The notes under the pieces: model-generated
Told to the model about the DNA's origin: nothing
Database searches by the model: none
The model's input: only the letters and a program-made list of their open reading frames with translations
Position numbers and translations under genes: made by a program
Shown here: positions 46,487-54,523 of the stretch, piece after piece
Layout of the letters: each line of letters opens with the position of its first letter
How positions within the stretch are numbered: position 1 is the stretch's first letter
Source of the DNA: Burkholderiaceae bacterium
GTDB taxonomy: Bacteria > Pseudomonadota > Gammaproteobacteria > Burkholderiales > Burkholderiaceae_D
NCBI GenBank assembly: GCA_004298905.1
Contig: SCTK01000005.1
Coordinates: 124,001-188,000 of the forward strand
Reading direction: 5' to 3'
Length of the DNA stretch: 64,000 bases

Positions 46487-46939
46487 TTAGGCAGCTTCGC
46501 CCAACACCGAGATCGTGATTTCCACCACCACATCGGTATGCAAAGCCACCGAGACGGAATGATCGCCCGTCATTTTCAGCGGGCCTTGCGGCATGCGGAT
46601 CTGGCTCTTCTCAACCTTCACGCCTTGCTTGCCCAGCGCTTCGGAAATATCGAAGTTGCCTACGGAACCGAACAGACGGCCATCGACACCGGCCTTGGAG
46701 CTGATCTGCACGGTCAGACCGGACAGTTTCTCGCCTTCGGCTTGCGCGGCGGCCAGTTTTTCGGCTTGTGCTTTTTCCAGTTCGGCGCGGCGGGCTTCGA
46801 AGTCCTTGATGGCAGCTTCGGTGGCGCGTTTGGCCATTTTTTGCGGAATCAGGAAGTTGCGCGCATAACCGTCTTTCACGCGCACGACGTCACCCAGTTG
46901 ACCCAGGTTAATGACTTTTTCCAACATAATGATTTGCAT
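46487..46939 (-). CDS. rplI: 50S ribosomal protein L9
   Basis: A 150-residue L9. N-terminal [38 protein letters not shown] is diagnostic, followed by the connecting helix and a C-terminal rRNA-binding domain. Last gene of the rpsF operon, 26 bases after rpsR, followed by a strong terminator. Confidence 0.98.
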   Translation of the reverse strand: MQIIMLEKVINLGQLGDVVRVKDGYARNFLIPQKMAKRATEAAIKDFEARRAELEKAQAEKLAAAQAEGEKLSGLTVQISSKAGVDGRLFGSVGNFDISEALGKQGVKVEKSQIRMPQGPLKMTGDHSVSVALHTDVVVEITISVLGEAA

Positions 46940-46965
46940 TGTGATCTCCTATTCGTGCCGCTGGA

Positions 46966-47244
46966 TTAATGGTTATCGCAGTACGGCACCAGCGCCAGAT
47001 AGCGCGCGCGCTTGATCGCGGTATCGACCTGACGTTGATAAATCGCCTTGGTACCAGTCAAACGGGCCGGAATGATCTTGCCGTTTTCCTGAATGAAATC
47101 CTTCAGCGTATCCAGATCCTTGTAATCCACTTGCGCGACGTTGCCGACCGTGAAACGGCAGAAACGTTTGCGCTTGAACAGCGGGTTCTGTGCGGGGCGT
47201 TTTTGAAACTTCCCTTTTCCTTTGGCGTTGCGAGTAAAGGCCAT
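46966..47244 (-). CDS. rpsR: 30S ribosomal protein S18
   Basis: A 92-residue S18 with [65 protein letters not shown]. It pairs with S6 on the small subunit; the S6:S18 pair also regulates this operon in many bacteria. It follows priB by one base. Confidence 0.98.
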   Translation of the reverse strand: MAFTRNAKGKGKFQKRPAQNPLFKRKRFCRFTVGNVAQVDYKDLDTLKDFIQENGKIIPARLTGTKAIYQRQVDTAIKRARYLALVPYCDNH

Positions 47245-47245
47245 G

Positions 47246-47593
47246 TCAATTTCCTTCCAATTTCTGCTTAGTCATCTGCTCAGTTTTCAGTTCAGATTCA
47301 CCGAGCAGTTCAATATGCGTAATGTGTAAAACCAGTGTTCGACTGTTGCGCGACTTGCGGTTCAGGAATCCTGTCACGCGGCACGCTTGGTTCAGGGGAA
47401 TCGCTAATGCTGCATCCGCCTGCTCCGCTGCCGCCACGGCAGTAATTTCAAAACCGGTTTCGCGTGGCTGCCCCGCTTCCGTTTGCGCCGACTGGTGTTG
47501 CAGTTTCCCGCTTACCATAGGCACCCCGGCCGGGGTATAGCGCAACGCGTCGCGCTCGATCCACACAGCGTTCAACGAAACCAGGTTGCTCAC
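47246..47593 (-). CDS. priB: Primosomal replication protein N (PriB)
   Basis: A 115-residue single OB-fold protein: [32 protein letters not shown] and [26 protein letters not shown]. It is a dimeric single-strand DNA-binding protein that helps PriA restart replication. Located between rpsF and rpsR as in E. coli and betaproteobacteria; one base before rpsR. Confidence 0.95.
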   Translation of the reverse strand: MSNLVSLNAVWIERDALRYTPAGVPMVSGKLQHQSAQTEAGQPRETGFEITAVAAAEQADAALAIPLNQACRVTGFLNRKSRNSRTLVLHITHIELLGESELKTEQMTKQKLEGN

Positions 47594-47615
47594 TGTAGGA
47601 AGGGTTCAGTCAACC

Positions 47616-47981
47616 TCAGGCAGCGGCTGCTTCCTGTGGCGGCTTGCGGGATTCTTCGCGCTGCACTTCCTTCATGATCGGCGAAGGCGTGGTTTCCGCT
47701 TTCTTCATGCGCATCGTCAGATGACGCAACACCGCATCGTTGAATTTGAATGCATGCTCAAGCTCTTCCAGCACGTCGCCGGAACACTCGATGTTCAGCA
47801 GCACGTAATGCGCCTTGTGCAGTTTTTGAATCGGATAAGCCAGTTGACGACGGCCCCAGTCTTCCAGACGATGGATCTTCCCGCTCTTGGCTTCAATCAT
47901 GCCTTTGTAGCGCTCGATCATCGCCGGAACCTGTTCGCTCTGGTCCGGATGGACGATGAATACAACTTCATAGTGACGCAT
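47616..47981 (-). CDS. rpsF: 30S ribosomal protein S6
   Basis: A 121-residue S6 ([30 protein letters not shown], then [31 protein letters not shown]). First gene of the operon; AAGGAG precedes the ATG. The C-terminal tail is charged and Ala-rich ([17 protein letters not shown]), as in many S6 proteins. Confidence 0.98.
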   Translation of the reverse strand: MRHYEVVFIVHPDQSEQVPAMIERYKGMIEAKSGKIHRLEDWGRRQLAYPIQKLHKAHYVLLNIECSGDVLEELEHAFKFNDAVLRHLTMRMKKAETTPSPIMKEVQREESRKPPQEAAAA

Positions 47982-48012
47982 AAAATCTCCTTATGGATAA
48001 ACAGCAAATAAG

Positions 48013-48037
48013 CCACCCGAGCGTCAACGCGGTGTGG
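48013..48037 (-). promoter_or_regulatory. rpsF leader hairpin, candidate S6:S18 binding motif
   Basis: In the minus-strand leader, CCAC and GTGG close a stem above which lies an ACCG bulge, then GCG-TTGA-CGC. A CCG at a bulge next to a hairpin is the hallmark of the S6:S18 autoregulatory element found in rpsF leaders. The assignment depends on folding that I could only do by eye. Confidence 0.45.
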
Positions 48038-48056
48038 CAAGGACGAAAAGCACGCG

Positions 48057-48085
48057 ATTATAGTGATTTCAAGGACTTAGCGCAA
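48057..48085 (-). promoter_or_regulatory. rpsF operon promoter
   Basis: Minus strand TTGCGC (48085-48080), exactly 17 bases, TATAAT (48062-48057). Transcription would start about 70 bases before rpsF, giving the leader that holds the candidate S6:S18 hairpin. The promoter lies 55 bases beyond the integron attC site. Confidence 0.75.
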
Positions 48086-48139
48086 GGCTCGCCTGCATTG
48101 GATGTCAGGCAAGAAACTGAGCGGCCTGGTGCTTTTGGG

Positions 48140-48217
48140 GCCCAACGTTTGACATGAGGGGCGGCCGGAGGCAAGCGCAGCTTGCCGGAAGACGTCCCCT
48201 CAATGGAAGGGTTATGC
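48140..48217 (-). other. attC recombination site of an integron cassette
   Basis: Read on the minus strand, the 78 bases start with the inverse core GCATAAC (48217-48211) and end with the core GTTGGGC (48146-48140), fitting GTTRRRY. Between them are the two L-like arms (CATTGAGGGG and CCCCTCATG, imperfectly complementary) and a central hairpin (GGCAAGC-GCA-GCTTGCC). The site lies 35 bases after the stop of the lipoprotein gene, in the correct orientation for its cassette. Confidence 0.85.
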
Positions 48218-48802
48218 CACAACGAGATGATGCGTCGAGCACAGACGCGGGGTCAGTTCGCGCGTTTGGTAGGTAATTGCTCGATCCGAAGCTGCCCATT
48301 TTCCTGCTTCAACCTGAACGTGACCTTGATGTACTCCGAAGACAGCACGCTTGGTTGGTCGTACCCAATGAAGTCTCCCCGCATGTTGTAGTCTTTGCCG
48401 GTCTGCAGTGCGCTTGGCGGTACGGTCAACACAGTGCCTTCGATAAGCTGCCCATAGATCAGCGGTGTCTGAGGGTTGTACCCCGCCATTTCCGCAACCT
48501 TGAGCCCTTTCGTCTTGCTGTCAATTTGCCAGATGACCGTACCACCAATCACTTCGTACACATAAATCCTATCGATGGCGTAGTGTCGGTAGCGCTGCAA
48601 TGATCGCGGTGCCTCGAACCGCACTGAGTCGCCGTGCATACGCACTACGGGCACGGCGCTGGAAGGGAAATCCTCTGACGGGGGCGAAGGGCAGATTATG
48701 GCGTCGCCGCACCGAGCGCAACCCGTCAACGAAGCGAGACATAGGACGACGAGAGCTACTTGCAAGTGCGATGTGAGTGCCATGAGGTTGCTTGGGGCAT
48801 AA
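48146..48802 (-). mobile_element. Single integron gene cassette (657 bp)
   Basis: The left boundary in the reading direction is G|TTATGC at 48803-48797, 13 bases before the ATG, and the right boundary is G|TTGGGC in the attC. The inverse core of the attC (GCATAAC) is the exact reverse complement of the cassette's own first bases (GTTATGC). This is required of a circularised cassette and would be very unlikely by chance together with the rest of the attC. The cassette holds one gene with a 19-base leader, as usual. It separates the rpsF promoter from parC. Confidence 0.82.
48253..48783 (-). CDS. Cassette-encoded lipoprotein of unknown function
   Basis: 176 residues from ATG 48783 (MALTSHLQVALVVLCLASLTGC), 19 bases after the cassette start. 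The signal peptide ends with lipobox LTGC, so it is a lipoprotein. The mature part has Cys-rich ARCGDAIICPSPPSEDFPSS, then a beta-rich body (YAIDRIYVYEVIGGTVIWQID, LIYGQLIEGTVLTVPPSAL, SSEYIKVTFRLKQENGQLRIE). No family is recognised. A longer reading to 48870 would run past the cassette boundary and is rejected. It is the only gene in the cassette; no resistance function can be claimed. Confidence 0.8.
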   Translation of the reverse strand: MALTSHLQVALVVLCLASLTGCARCGDAIICPSPPSEDFPSSAVPVVRMHGDSVRFEAPRSLQRYRHYAIDRIYVYEVIGGTVIWQIDSKTKGLKVAEMAGYNPQTPLIYGQLIEGTVLTVPPSALQTGKDYNMRGDFIGYDQPSVLSSEYIKVTFRLKQENGQLRIEQLPTKRAN

Positions 48803-48850
48803 CGTGATGTAACAACATCGTTTGTCCAATAATCCCGAGCGCTTGTCGTA
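48797..48850 (-). other. Candidate attI site next to the integrase remnant
   Basis: The recombination core GTTATGC (48803-48797) that opens the cassette is preceded on the minus strand by GGACAAACGATGTTGTTACATCAC. Its AACGATGTT piece recalls the attI1 core region, and GATGT/ACATC form a small inverted repeat. The limits are a guess; position between cassette and integrase start is the main argument. Confidence 0.45.
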
Positions 48851-48917
48851 TAACCCGGCAAAAAAAACATATAAGACTTTGATTTAATTTATTTGGCAGA
48901 TTATCAGAGGGATAAAA

Positions 48918-49021
48918 ATGCTGATAAAAACGACATCGCACACGGTGCCCGAATTACTTCACCAAGTACGCAACGGATTAAACAATACCTGTTCTTTCGT
49001 GGCAAGCGTCATCCGCGCGAG
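48918..49021 (+). pseudogene. Remnant of an integron integrase gene (intI), N-terminal fragment
   Basis: From ATG 48918 (with AGAGGG six bases upstream) the frame reads ...PELLHQVRNG (residues 11-20). In the +2 frame from 48974 the sequence continues [16 protein letters not shown]. As I recall them, IntI proteins start with a LLxQVR segment and about 25 residues later read WIKRxIxFHxKRHPxEMG. The two pieces therefore look like an intI N-terminus with about 20 codons deleted and the frame shifted. The fragment ends in the 3' end of parC (overlap 49009-49021). The orientation, divergent from the cassette, is the standard integron layout. No catalytic part is left. Confidence 0.65.
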
Positions 49022-51315
49022 ACAAATCCTGTCGGCTTAATTTTGGCGTCCAGCACCTTGCCCTTGCGCGCACGTTTGCCCAGATAGGGTTGCAGTTCAC
49101 GGCCGGAGAGTTCGAGCACTTGTTCCTTGCCACCGCGGCCGGTGCCTGCAATCTGAAGACCTTGAGGCGTGACGGCGGCGATGCCGAGCAGGGTTTCTTT
49201 CGGGTCGAGCTCCATCAGGATGACGCCGCGGCCGCCGCCGCGCAGTTCCTTGATTTCTTCGAGACTGATAATGAGCAGGCGGCCTTTGGCGGAGAGGCAG
49301 GCGAGGCGTGCGGTTTTTTCTTCCAGCACGGCGGGACGCAGCGGTTGGTCTTCGGCTTCGAGGGCGATGAATTGCTTGCCGGCCTTGATGCGCGAAATCA
49401 TGTCGCCCAGTTGGCAGACGAAGCCGTTGCCGAGCGCGGTGGCAATCGCCAGTCGCGTGTCGGCACTGCCGGCGACCATGTGCAGCATGCGGCTACCGTC
49501 TTCGAGGTCGATCAGGGTGGTGAGTGGCACGCCGTCGCCGCGCGCGCCGGGCAGGCTGGTGACGGGGATGGAATAGCTGCGGCCGTTGCTGGCGAGGGCG
49601 ATGACGTGATCGACGGTGCGGCATTCGTAAATGCCATAGAGCGCATCGCCTGCTTTGAAGCTGTAATTCGCTTCGTGGCCGTGACCCTGACGCGCGCGCA
49701 CCCAGCCGCGTTCGGAGATGATGACGGTCACGGGTTCGTCGATGACCTTGGTTTCGAGCACAGTTTTTTGCGCGGCTTCGATCAAGGTGCGACGTTTGTC
49801 ACCGTAAGTTTTTTCATCGGCCTCGATTTCCTTGATCACCTGCTTCTGCATCGCCTTGGGGTTAGTCAACAGATCTTCCAGCGTGCCTTTCTCAGTGCGT
49901 AGTTCGGCCAACTCCTGTTCGATCTTGATGCTTTCCATCCGCGCCAATTGGCGCAGGCGAATTTCCAGGATGTCTTCGGCCTGACGATCCGTCAGCTTGA
50001 AGCTGCGGATCAAATCGGGCTTCGGCTCATCGCTTTCGCGAATCACCTTGATCACCTTGTCGATGTTCAGATAAACAATCAGCCGCCCTTCCAGAATATG
50101 AATGCGGTCATCGACCTTGCCCAGCCGGTGCTGGCAACGGCGCGTGACTGTGGCGAAGCGGAAGCCGATCCATTCATACAAAATCTCGCCCAGGGGTTTT
50201 TGTTTCGGCTTGCCGTCGCTGCCGATCATCACCAGGTTGACTGACACCGAACTTTCCAGACTGGTGTGCGCCAGCAGCGTGTTGATGAATTCGTCCTGAT
50301 CAATGTTCTTTGTTTTCGGTTCGAATACCAGGCGCACTGCGGCATCGCGCCCGGCTTCGTCGCGCACGCGATCGAGCAGCGCCAGCATTTGCTGCTTGAG
50401 TTGCTGTTGTTCCGCAGTCAAAGATTTCTTGCCGGTTTTGACCTTGGGGTTGGTCAGCTCTTCGATTTCTTCCAGCACTTTTTGCGCCGACACATTGGGT
50501 GGCAATTCGGTCACGACCAGTTGCCATTGACCGCGCGCCATATCCTCGATCTTCCAGCGCGCACGCGTTTTCAGACTGCCACGGCCGGTGGCATAAATTT
50601 CGGCGATGTCTTCGGTCGCAGAAATGATTTGCGCGCCACCGGGAAAATCCGGCCCGGCAATATGTTCCATCAACCCCGCCACGGTAATGTTGGGTTTGCG
50701 AATCATCGCCACCGCGGCGCGCGCGACTTCGCCCAGATTGTGCGGCGGAATTTCGGTGGCCATGCCGACTGCGATGCCCGATGCGCCGTTGAGCAAGACC
50801 ATCGGCAGCCGCGCAGGCAGGAGTTTGGGTTCGGTGGTGGAGCCGTCGTAGTTGGGTTGAAAGTCCACCGTGCCCTGATCGATTTCATCGAGCAGCAAGC
50901 GCGCGATCGGCGTCAGCCGTGCTTCGGTATAACGCATTGCGGCCGCGCCATCACCATCGCGCGAGCCGAAGTTGCCCTGCCCATCCACCAGCGGATAGCG
51001 CAGCGAGAAATCCTGCGCCATGCGCACCATCGCATCGTAGGCGGCCTGATCGCCGTGCGGGTGAAACTTGCCCAGCACATCGCCGACCACGCGCGCACTC
51101 TTGACCGGCTTGGCACTGGCGCCCAGGCCCATCTCGTTCATGGCATGCAGAATGCGCCGCTGCACTGGTTTCTGGCCGTCGCAGACATCGGGCAATGCAC
51201 GCCCTTTCACCACACTGATGGCGTAATCGAGATAGGCACGTTCCGCATAATCGCCCAGTGTCAATTGATCGCCGCTATTGCCGCCGGAAAAATCGAGGTC
51301 CAGTGTTTCGCTCAT
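49009..51315 (-). CDS. parC: DNA topoisomerase IV subunit A
   Basis: 768 residues from ATG 51315 ([15 protein letters not shown]). Breakage-reunion domain with [40 protein letters not shown] and catalytic Y129 (AMRYTEARL); then coiled-coil arms and a C-terminal beta-pinwheel ([40 protein letters not shown]). It decatenates chromosomes with ParE, which is not adjacent. The last few residues (FVSRG) overlap the intI remnant, so the very C-terminus may have been reshaped by that insertion. It is followed by the relic integron. Confidence 0.95.
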   Translation of the reverse strand: MSETLDLDFSGGNSGDQLTLGDYAERAYLDYAISVVKGRALPDVCDGQKPVQRRILHAMNEMGLGASAKPVKSARVVGDVLGKFHPHGDQAAYDAMVRMAQDFSLRYPLVDGQGNFGSRDGDGAAAMRYTEARLTPIARLLLDEIDQGTVDFQPNYDGSTTEPKLLPARLPMVLLNGASGIAVGMATEIPPHNLGEVARAAVAMIRKPNITVAGLMEHIAGPDFPGGAQIISATEDIAEIYATGRGSLKTRARWKIEDMARGQWQLVVTELPPNVSAQKVLEEIEELTNPKVKTGKKSLTAEQQQLKQQMLALLDRVRDEAGRDAAVRLVFEPKTKNIDQDEFINTLLAHTSLESSVSVNLVMIGSDGKPKQKPLGEILYEWIGFRFATVTRRCQHRLGKVDDRIHILEGRLIVYLNIDKVIKVIRESDEPKPDLIRSFKLTDRQAEDILEIRLRQLARMESIKIEQELAELRTEKGTLEDLLTNPKAMQKQVIKEIEADEKTYGDKRRTLIEAAQKTVLETKVIDEPVTVIISERGWVRARQGHGHEANYSFKAGDALYGIYECRTVDHVIALASNGRSYSIPVTSLPGARGDGVPLTTLIDLEDGSRMLHMVAGSADTRLAIATALGNGFVCQLGDMISRIKAGKQFIALEAEDQPLRPAVLEEKTARLACLSAKGRLLIISLEEIKELRGGGRGVILMELDPKETLLGIAAVTPQGLQIAGTGRGGKEQVLELSGRELQPYLGKRARKGKVLDAKIKPTGFVSRG

Positions 51316-51326
51316 GGAAGTTGGTG

Positions 51327-52061
51327 TTAATGCTGTTGTTGAAAGGTGGACTGTGCCAGGCAAAGATCAGCCCAGGACTTGGCCTTGTCGGTGGGCGTGC
51401 GTAAAAGGTAGGCGGGATGGTACGTCACGATCACCGGAATCGCACTGTCTTCAGGATGAGCGCGATAGTGATGCACCTTGCCGCGCAGATTGGCAATCGA
51501 CGCGTCGCTATTCAGCAGCGTTTGTGCGGCGAAGCGGCCCATGACGACGATCAGCTTCGGTTGCAGCAACGCTACCTGACGTTGCAGGTAGGGCGCGCAC
51601 TGGGCAACTTCGGACGGCTCTGGATTGCGGTTGTTCGGCGGGCGGCATTTGAGCACGTTGGCAATATAGACATTCTGACCACGCGCCAAGCCGACGGCCT
51701 TGAGCATATTGTCGAGCAGACGGCCGGCCTGACCGACGAAAGGTTCGCCGCGCGCATCTTCTTCCGCGCCCGGTGCTTCACCGATCAGCAACCAATCGGC
51801 GTGCTGGTCACCAACGCCGAATACGGTTTGCGTGCGCGTTTTGCACAAACCACAGGCGGTGCAGGATGACACGGTCTGTTCCAGCGTGTCCCAATCCATC
51901 TGGTCGATCCCGGATGCTGCTGCCGCTGATGTTTTTTCTGCCGCCGGTGCTGCTGCAATTTCATCCGCACCACCCTCCTCCGCTTGAGCGTGCCGCAACA
52001 CCCACACCGGGCCGATGCCCATGGCCTGCAAACGTGCGCGTTGTTCTGCCGAGATACTCAT
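51327..52061 (-). CDS. Uracil-DNA glycosylase, family 4 ([4Fe-4S])
   Basis: A 244-residue enzyme of the UdgA/family 4 type. After a variable Ala-rich N-terminus (about 1-60), the core has [10 protein letters not shown] (first cluster cysteines), [26 protein letters not shown] (catalytic motif 1), [25 protein letters not shown] (more cluster cysteines) and [10 protein letters not shown] (motif 2). It removes uracil from DNA. It overlaps rimI by four bases and precedes parC by 11; part of a tsaB-rimI-udg-parC run. Confidence 0.93.
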   Translation of the reverse strand: MSISAEQRARLQAMGIGPVWVLRHAQAEEGGADEIAAAPAAEKTSAAAASGIDQMDWDTLEQTVSSCTACGLCKTRTQTVFGVGDQHADWLLIGEAPGAEEDARGEPFVGQAGRLLDNMLKAVGLARGQNVYIANVLKCRPPNNRNPEPSEVAQCAPYLQRQVALLQPKLIVVMGRFAAQTLLNSDASIANLRGKVHHYRAHPEDSAIPVIVTYHPAYLLRTPTDKAKSWADLCLAQSTFQQQH

Positions 52062-52558
52062 AAGGGCCGCTCCATCACCAGCGCATCTTCGCGCGCACCG
52101 GCATGCGCCGGGTAATACCCTTTGCGCACGGCAATCTGATTGAAACCGAAACGCTGGTACAGCTCCGCCGCGCGCGGATTGCTGGGCCGCACTTCAAGGT
52201 ACATGCGCTCCATGTGTGCCGCTTTCGCGCTGTCGAGCATGTGCTGGATCAGGTGTGAGCCATAGCCGCGTCCCTGATGCTGGCGCGCCACCGACACGTT
52301 CAAGAGATGCGCCTCATCGACCGCCAGCATGAGTACACTGTAGCCCAGCAAAATGTGGTTCGGGTCGATCAACACGGTGGCGCGGTAACCCGCGTTGATT
52401 GAGTCGCTGAAATTTCCCGCCGTCCAGGGAAATTCATACAACAGACTTTCAATCGCGGCAACTTTCGGCACATCGATCAAACGCATCGGCTGCAGGTTCA
52501 GTTCCGATAACGACCAGGTGCGCGGTGTGGACCATTCCGCACTCATTTCTGCACTCAT
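52058..52558 (-). CDS. rimI: Ribosomal protein S18-alanine N-acetyltransferase RimI
   Basis: 166 residues from ATG 52558, which overlaps the tsaB stop as ATGA; a second ATG four codons later is possible. GNAT motif A reads VARQHQGRGYGSHLIQHML, followed by LEVRPSNPRAAELYQRFGFNQIAVRKGYYP, the RimI signature. It acetylates the N-terminus of S18, whose gene lies elsewhere in this window (rpsR). It sits between tsaB and the uracil-DNA glycosylase gene, the usual neighbours. Confidence 0.94.
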   Translation of the reverse strand: MSAEMSAEWSTPRTWSLSELNLQPMRLIDVPKVAAIESLLYEFPWTAGNFSDSINAGYRATVLIDPNHILLGYSVLMLAVDEAHLLNVSVARQHQGRGYGSHLIQHMLDSAKAAHMERMYLEVRPSNPRAAELYQRFGFNQIAVRKGYYPAHAGAREDALVMERPL

Positions 52559-53268
52559 AAGCGTTGCCCCGCTTCGCGTTCTGCCGTGGTCAGGGCAATG
52601 CGCTGCCGCACATACAGCGGGTGCGCCAGTTCGGCGCTGACCGCCAGCCCGGCCGCCCAATGCACCAACGCGCGTTGCAAAATCTGCCGCGCATCGGGGT
52701 ATACATCCGCAATGATTTTTTGCGCATGCCCCCTACCCCAATCGGACAGCACAGGGAAAATTTTCCAGGCATTACCGATCAGCGTGATGAAGTTTTGCGC
52801 AGCCATTTGATCGAGCAAAGCTTCCGGCTTCAATACCTGCGCGGCTCGCACACATTCGATGACGCCGTCCGGTGACACCGCATAGTGCGCGGCATATACC
52901 TCGCCCATGCGCGCATCCACGGCACACAACACCTGGCCTGAGCCCACCTGCGCCAAGGCTTCCAGACTGGGGATCGGTAACACGGGAATCCGCTGCGCAA
53001 AAGCCAGGCCCTGCACTACACCGCAGGCAATGCGCAAGCCGGTGAAGGAACCCGGCCCGGCGCCGAAAGCAATTGCATCGAGATCGGCCAAAGTCATGTT
53101 GGCTTGGCTCAGCACATCGCGCACCATCGGCAGCAGCATTTCGGAATGCTGTTGACCGGCATGGGCCGATACGTGCCAGATTTGATTTGCGCAATGCACG
53201 GCGACCGAGCACAGCTCAGTCGCGGTTTCAATCGCAAGAAGAGAAGGAGAAGCGTGATGGACAGGCAT
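52555..53268 (-). CDS. tsaB: tRNA threonylcarbamoyladenosine modification protein TsaB
   Basis: A 237-residue ASKHA-fold protein: LAIETATELCSVAV, GQQHSEMLLPMVRDVLSQA and AFGAGPGSFTGLRIACGVVQGLAFA. With TsaD and TsaE it makes the t6A modification on ANN-decoding tRNAs. First gene of the tsaB-rimI-udg-parC run; 36 bases behind the DUF1501 gene on the same strand. Confidence 0.95.
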   Translation of the reverse strand: MPVHHASPSLLAIETATELCSVAVHCANQIWHVSAHAGQQHSEMLLPMVRDVLSQANMTLADLDAIAFGAGPGSFTGLRIACGVVQGLAFAQRIPVLPIPSLEALAQVGSGQVLCAVDARMGEVYAAHYAVSPDGVIECVRAAQVLKPEALLDQMAAQNFITLIGNAWKIFPVLSDWGRGHAQKIIADVYPDARQILQRALVHWAAGLAVSAELAHPLYVRQRIALTTAEREAGQRL

Positions 53269-53304
53269 AGGCCCGTCATTTTATGGGAAAGCTGAACCTA
53301 TTGT

Positions 53305-54516
53305 TCAGGAACGCAAAAATGGCAGCGGCGAAAAATTGCCCTGCAATACATTGGTCGCGGGAATGCCCCACCACTGATTCAGCACGGTGCTGTACAGACT
53401 GCGAAAATCCACGGCATAGGCGAGGTTGCCACTGCCATCGAGCCGATCCAGTATGGGCGGCTGACCATAGAGACCGCCACGCACACGGCCACCGGTGACG
53501 AAGTGCGGGGCGACTGTGCCATGGTCAGTGCCATTGCTCATGTTTTCTTTCGGGCGGCGACCGAATTCGGCATAGGTCATGATCAGCGTGCTGTCCCAGG
53601 CATTCAGTTCCTGCAGTGCGGCTTTGAGCGCCACCATGCCTTCGCTCAACTGCCGTAGCAGGTTGGCATGGGTGCCGGGCTGGTTCTGGTGCGTATCGAA
53701 ACCGCTCAGGGTGAGCCGCATTGCCGCCACATGACAGCTGCGCATGCGTTGAGTTTGCGTATCGAAGCCTGCCGCGAGCACGTGCATGGCCGTCTTCACC
53801 GTTGCGCCAAATCCGCTTGGCGGAAATTCGGTTTTGAAATCGTACTGTCCTGTCATCTGCGTGGCGGCATGAACAATATCGTTTTCGGTTTCCAGCACGT
53901 GTGTCAGTGCCGCGTTGCCACTGATTTGACGCGGCGCGGCCAGATGCGCCTGTTGCACGAAACGTTCGGTATCGGCAATCGCCACCGTGCGGGCACCACC
54001 CAGCAACGGCCCCATTTCCGCACTGCCGATCACCGCACCGGCAGCCGCGAACTGTTGCGGCACCGGGCGTGCTTCAAAGGCGCGCCCCAGCCAGCCGGTG
54101 TCGAGATATTCGGTACTGTTGGATGCGGTATCCCAAATCTCGATCGAGCGAAAATGCGAGAGATTGGGTTGCGGGTAACCGACGCCCTGGACGATAGCGA
54201 GATTCTTGTTGTTCCAAAGTTCCAGCAAGGGTTTCAGTTCTTCGTGCAGCCCCACCGATTCGGTCAGCGGCAATACCTGTTCTCGCGTGAGCGCGAGGCG
54301 CGGGCGCAGGCTGGAATAATTACTGTCGGCATAGGGCACCACCGTATTCAAACCATCGTTGCCACCCTTCAACTCAATCAGGATCAAACGATTGTCATAG
54401 CCCGTCGGAAGCGTCTGCGCCCAGGCGGGTTGAAAAACCAGCAGACCTGCACTGCCGACTGCTTTCAACAATTGCCGGCGCCGGGGCGAGTAAGCCATGC
54501 CAGGATTCTTTTCCAT
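53305..54516 (-). CDS. DUF1501 family exported protein
   Basis: 403 residues with a twin-arginine-like N-terminus (RRRQLLKAVGSAGLLVFQPAWAQ), so probably exported by the Tat pathway. The body matches DUF1501: LIELKGGNDGLNTVVPY, PNLSHFRSIEIWDTA, TYAEFGRRPKENMSNGTDHGTVAPHFVTGG. It has a sulfatase/alkaline-phosphatase-like fold with unknown substrate. DUF1501 and DUF1800 genes are nearly always paired; here they are separated by seven bases. Confidence 0.9.
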   Translation of the reverse strand: MEKNPGMAYSPRRRQLLKAVGSAGLLVFQPAWAQTLPTGYDNRLILIELKGGNDGLNTVVPYADSNYSSLRPRLALTREQVLPLTESVGLHEELKPLLELWNNKNLAIVQGVGYPQPNLSHFRSIEIWDTASNSTEYLDTGWLGRAFEARPVPQQFAAAGAVIGSAEMGPLLGGARTVAIADTERFVQQAHLAAPRQISGNAALTHVLETENDIVHAATQMTGQYDFKTEFPPSGFGATVKTAMHVLAAGFDTQTQRMRSCHVAAMRLTLSGFDTHQNQPGTHANLLRQLSEGMVALKAALQELNAWDSTLIMTYAEFGRRPKENMSNGTDHGTVAPHFVTGGRVRGGLYGQPPILDRLDGSGNLAYAVDFRSLYSTVLNQWWGIPATNVLQGNFSPLPFLRS

Positions 54517-54523
54517 GTGCGCC

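Noticed and set aside
48784-48870. Longer N-terminus for the cassette lipoprotein
   Set aside because: The extension crosses the cassette boundary at 48802/48803 and would place the lipobox too far from the N-terminus.
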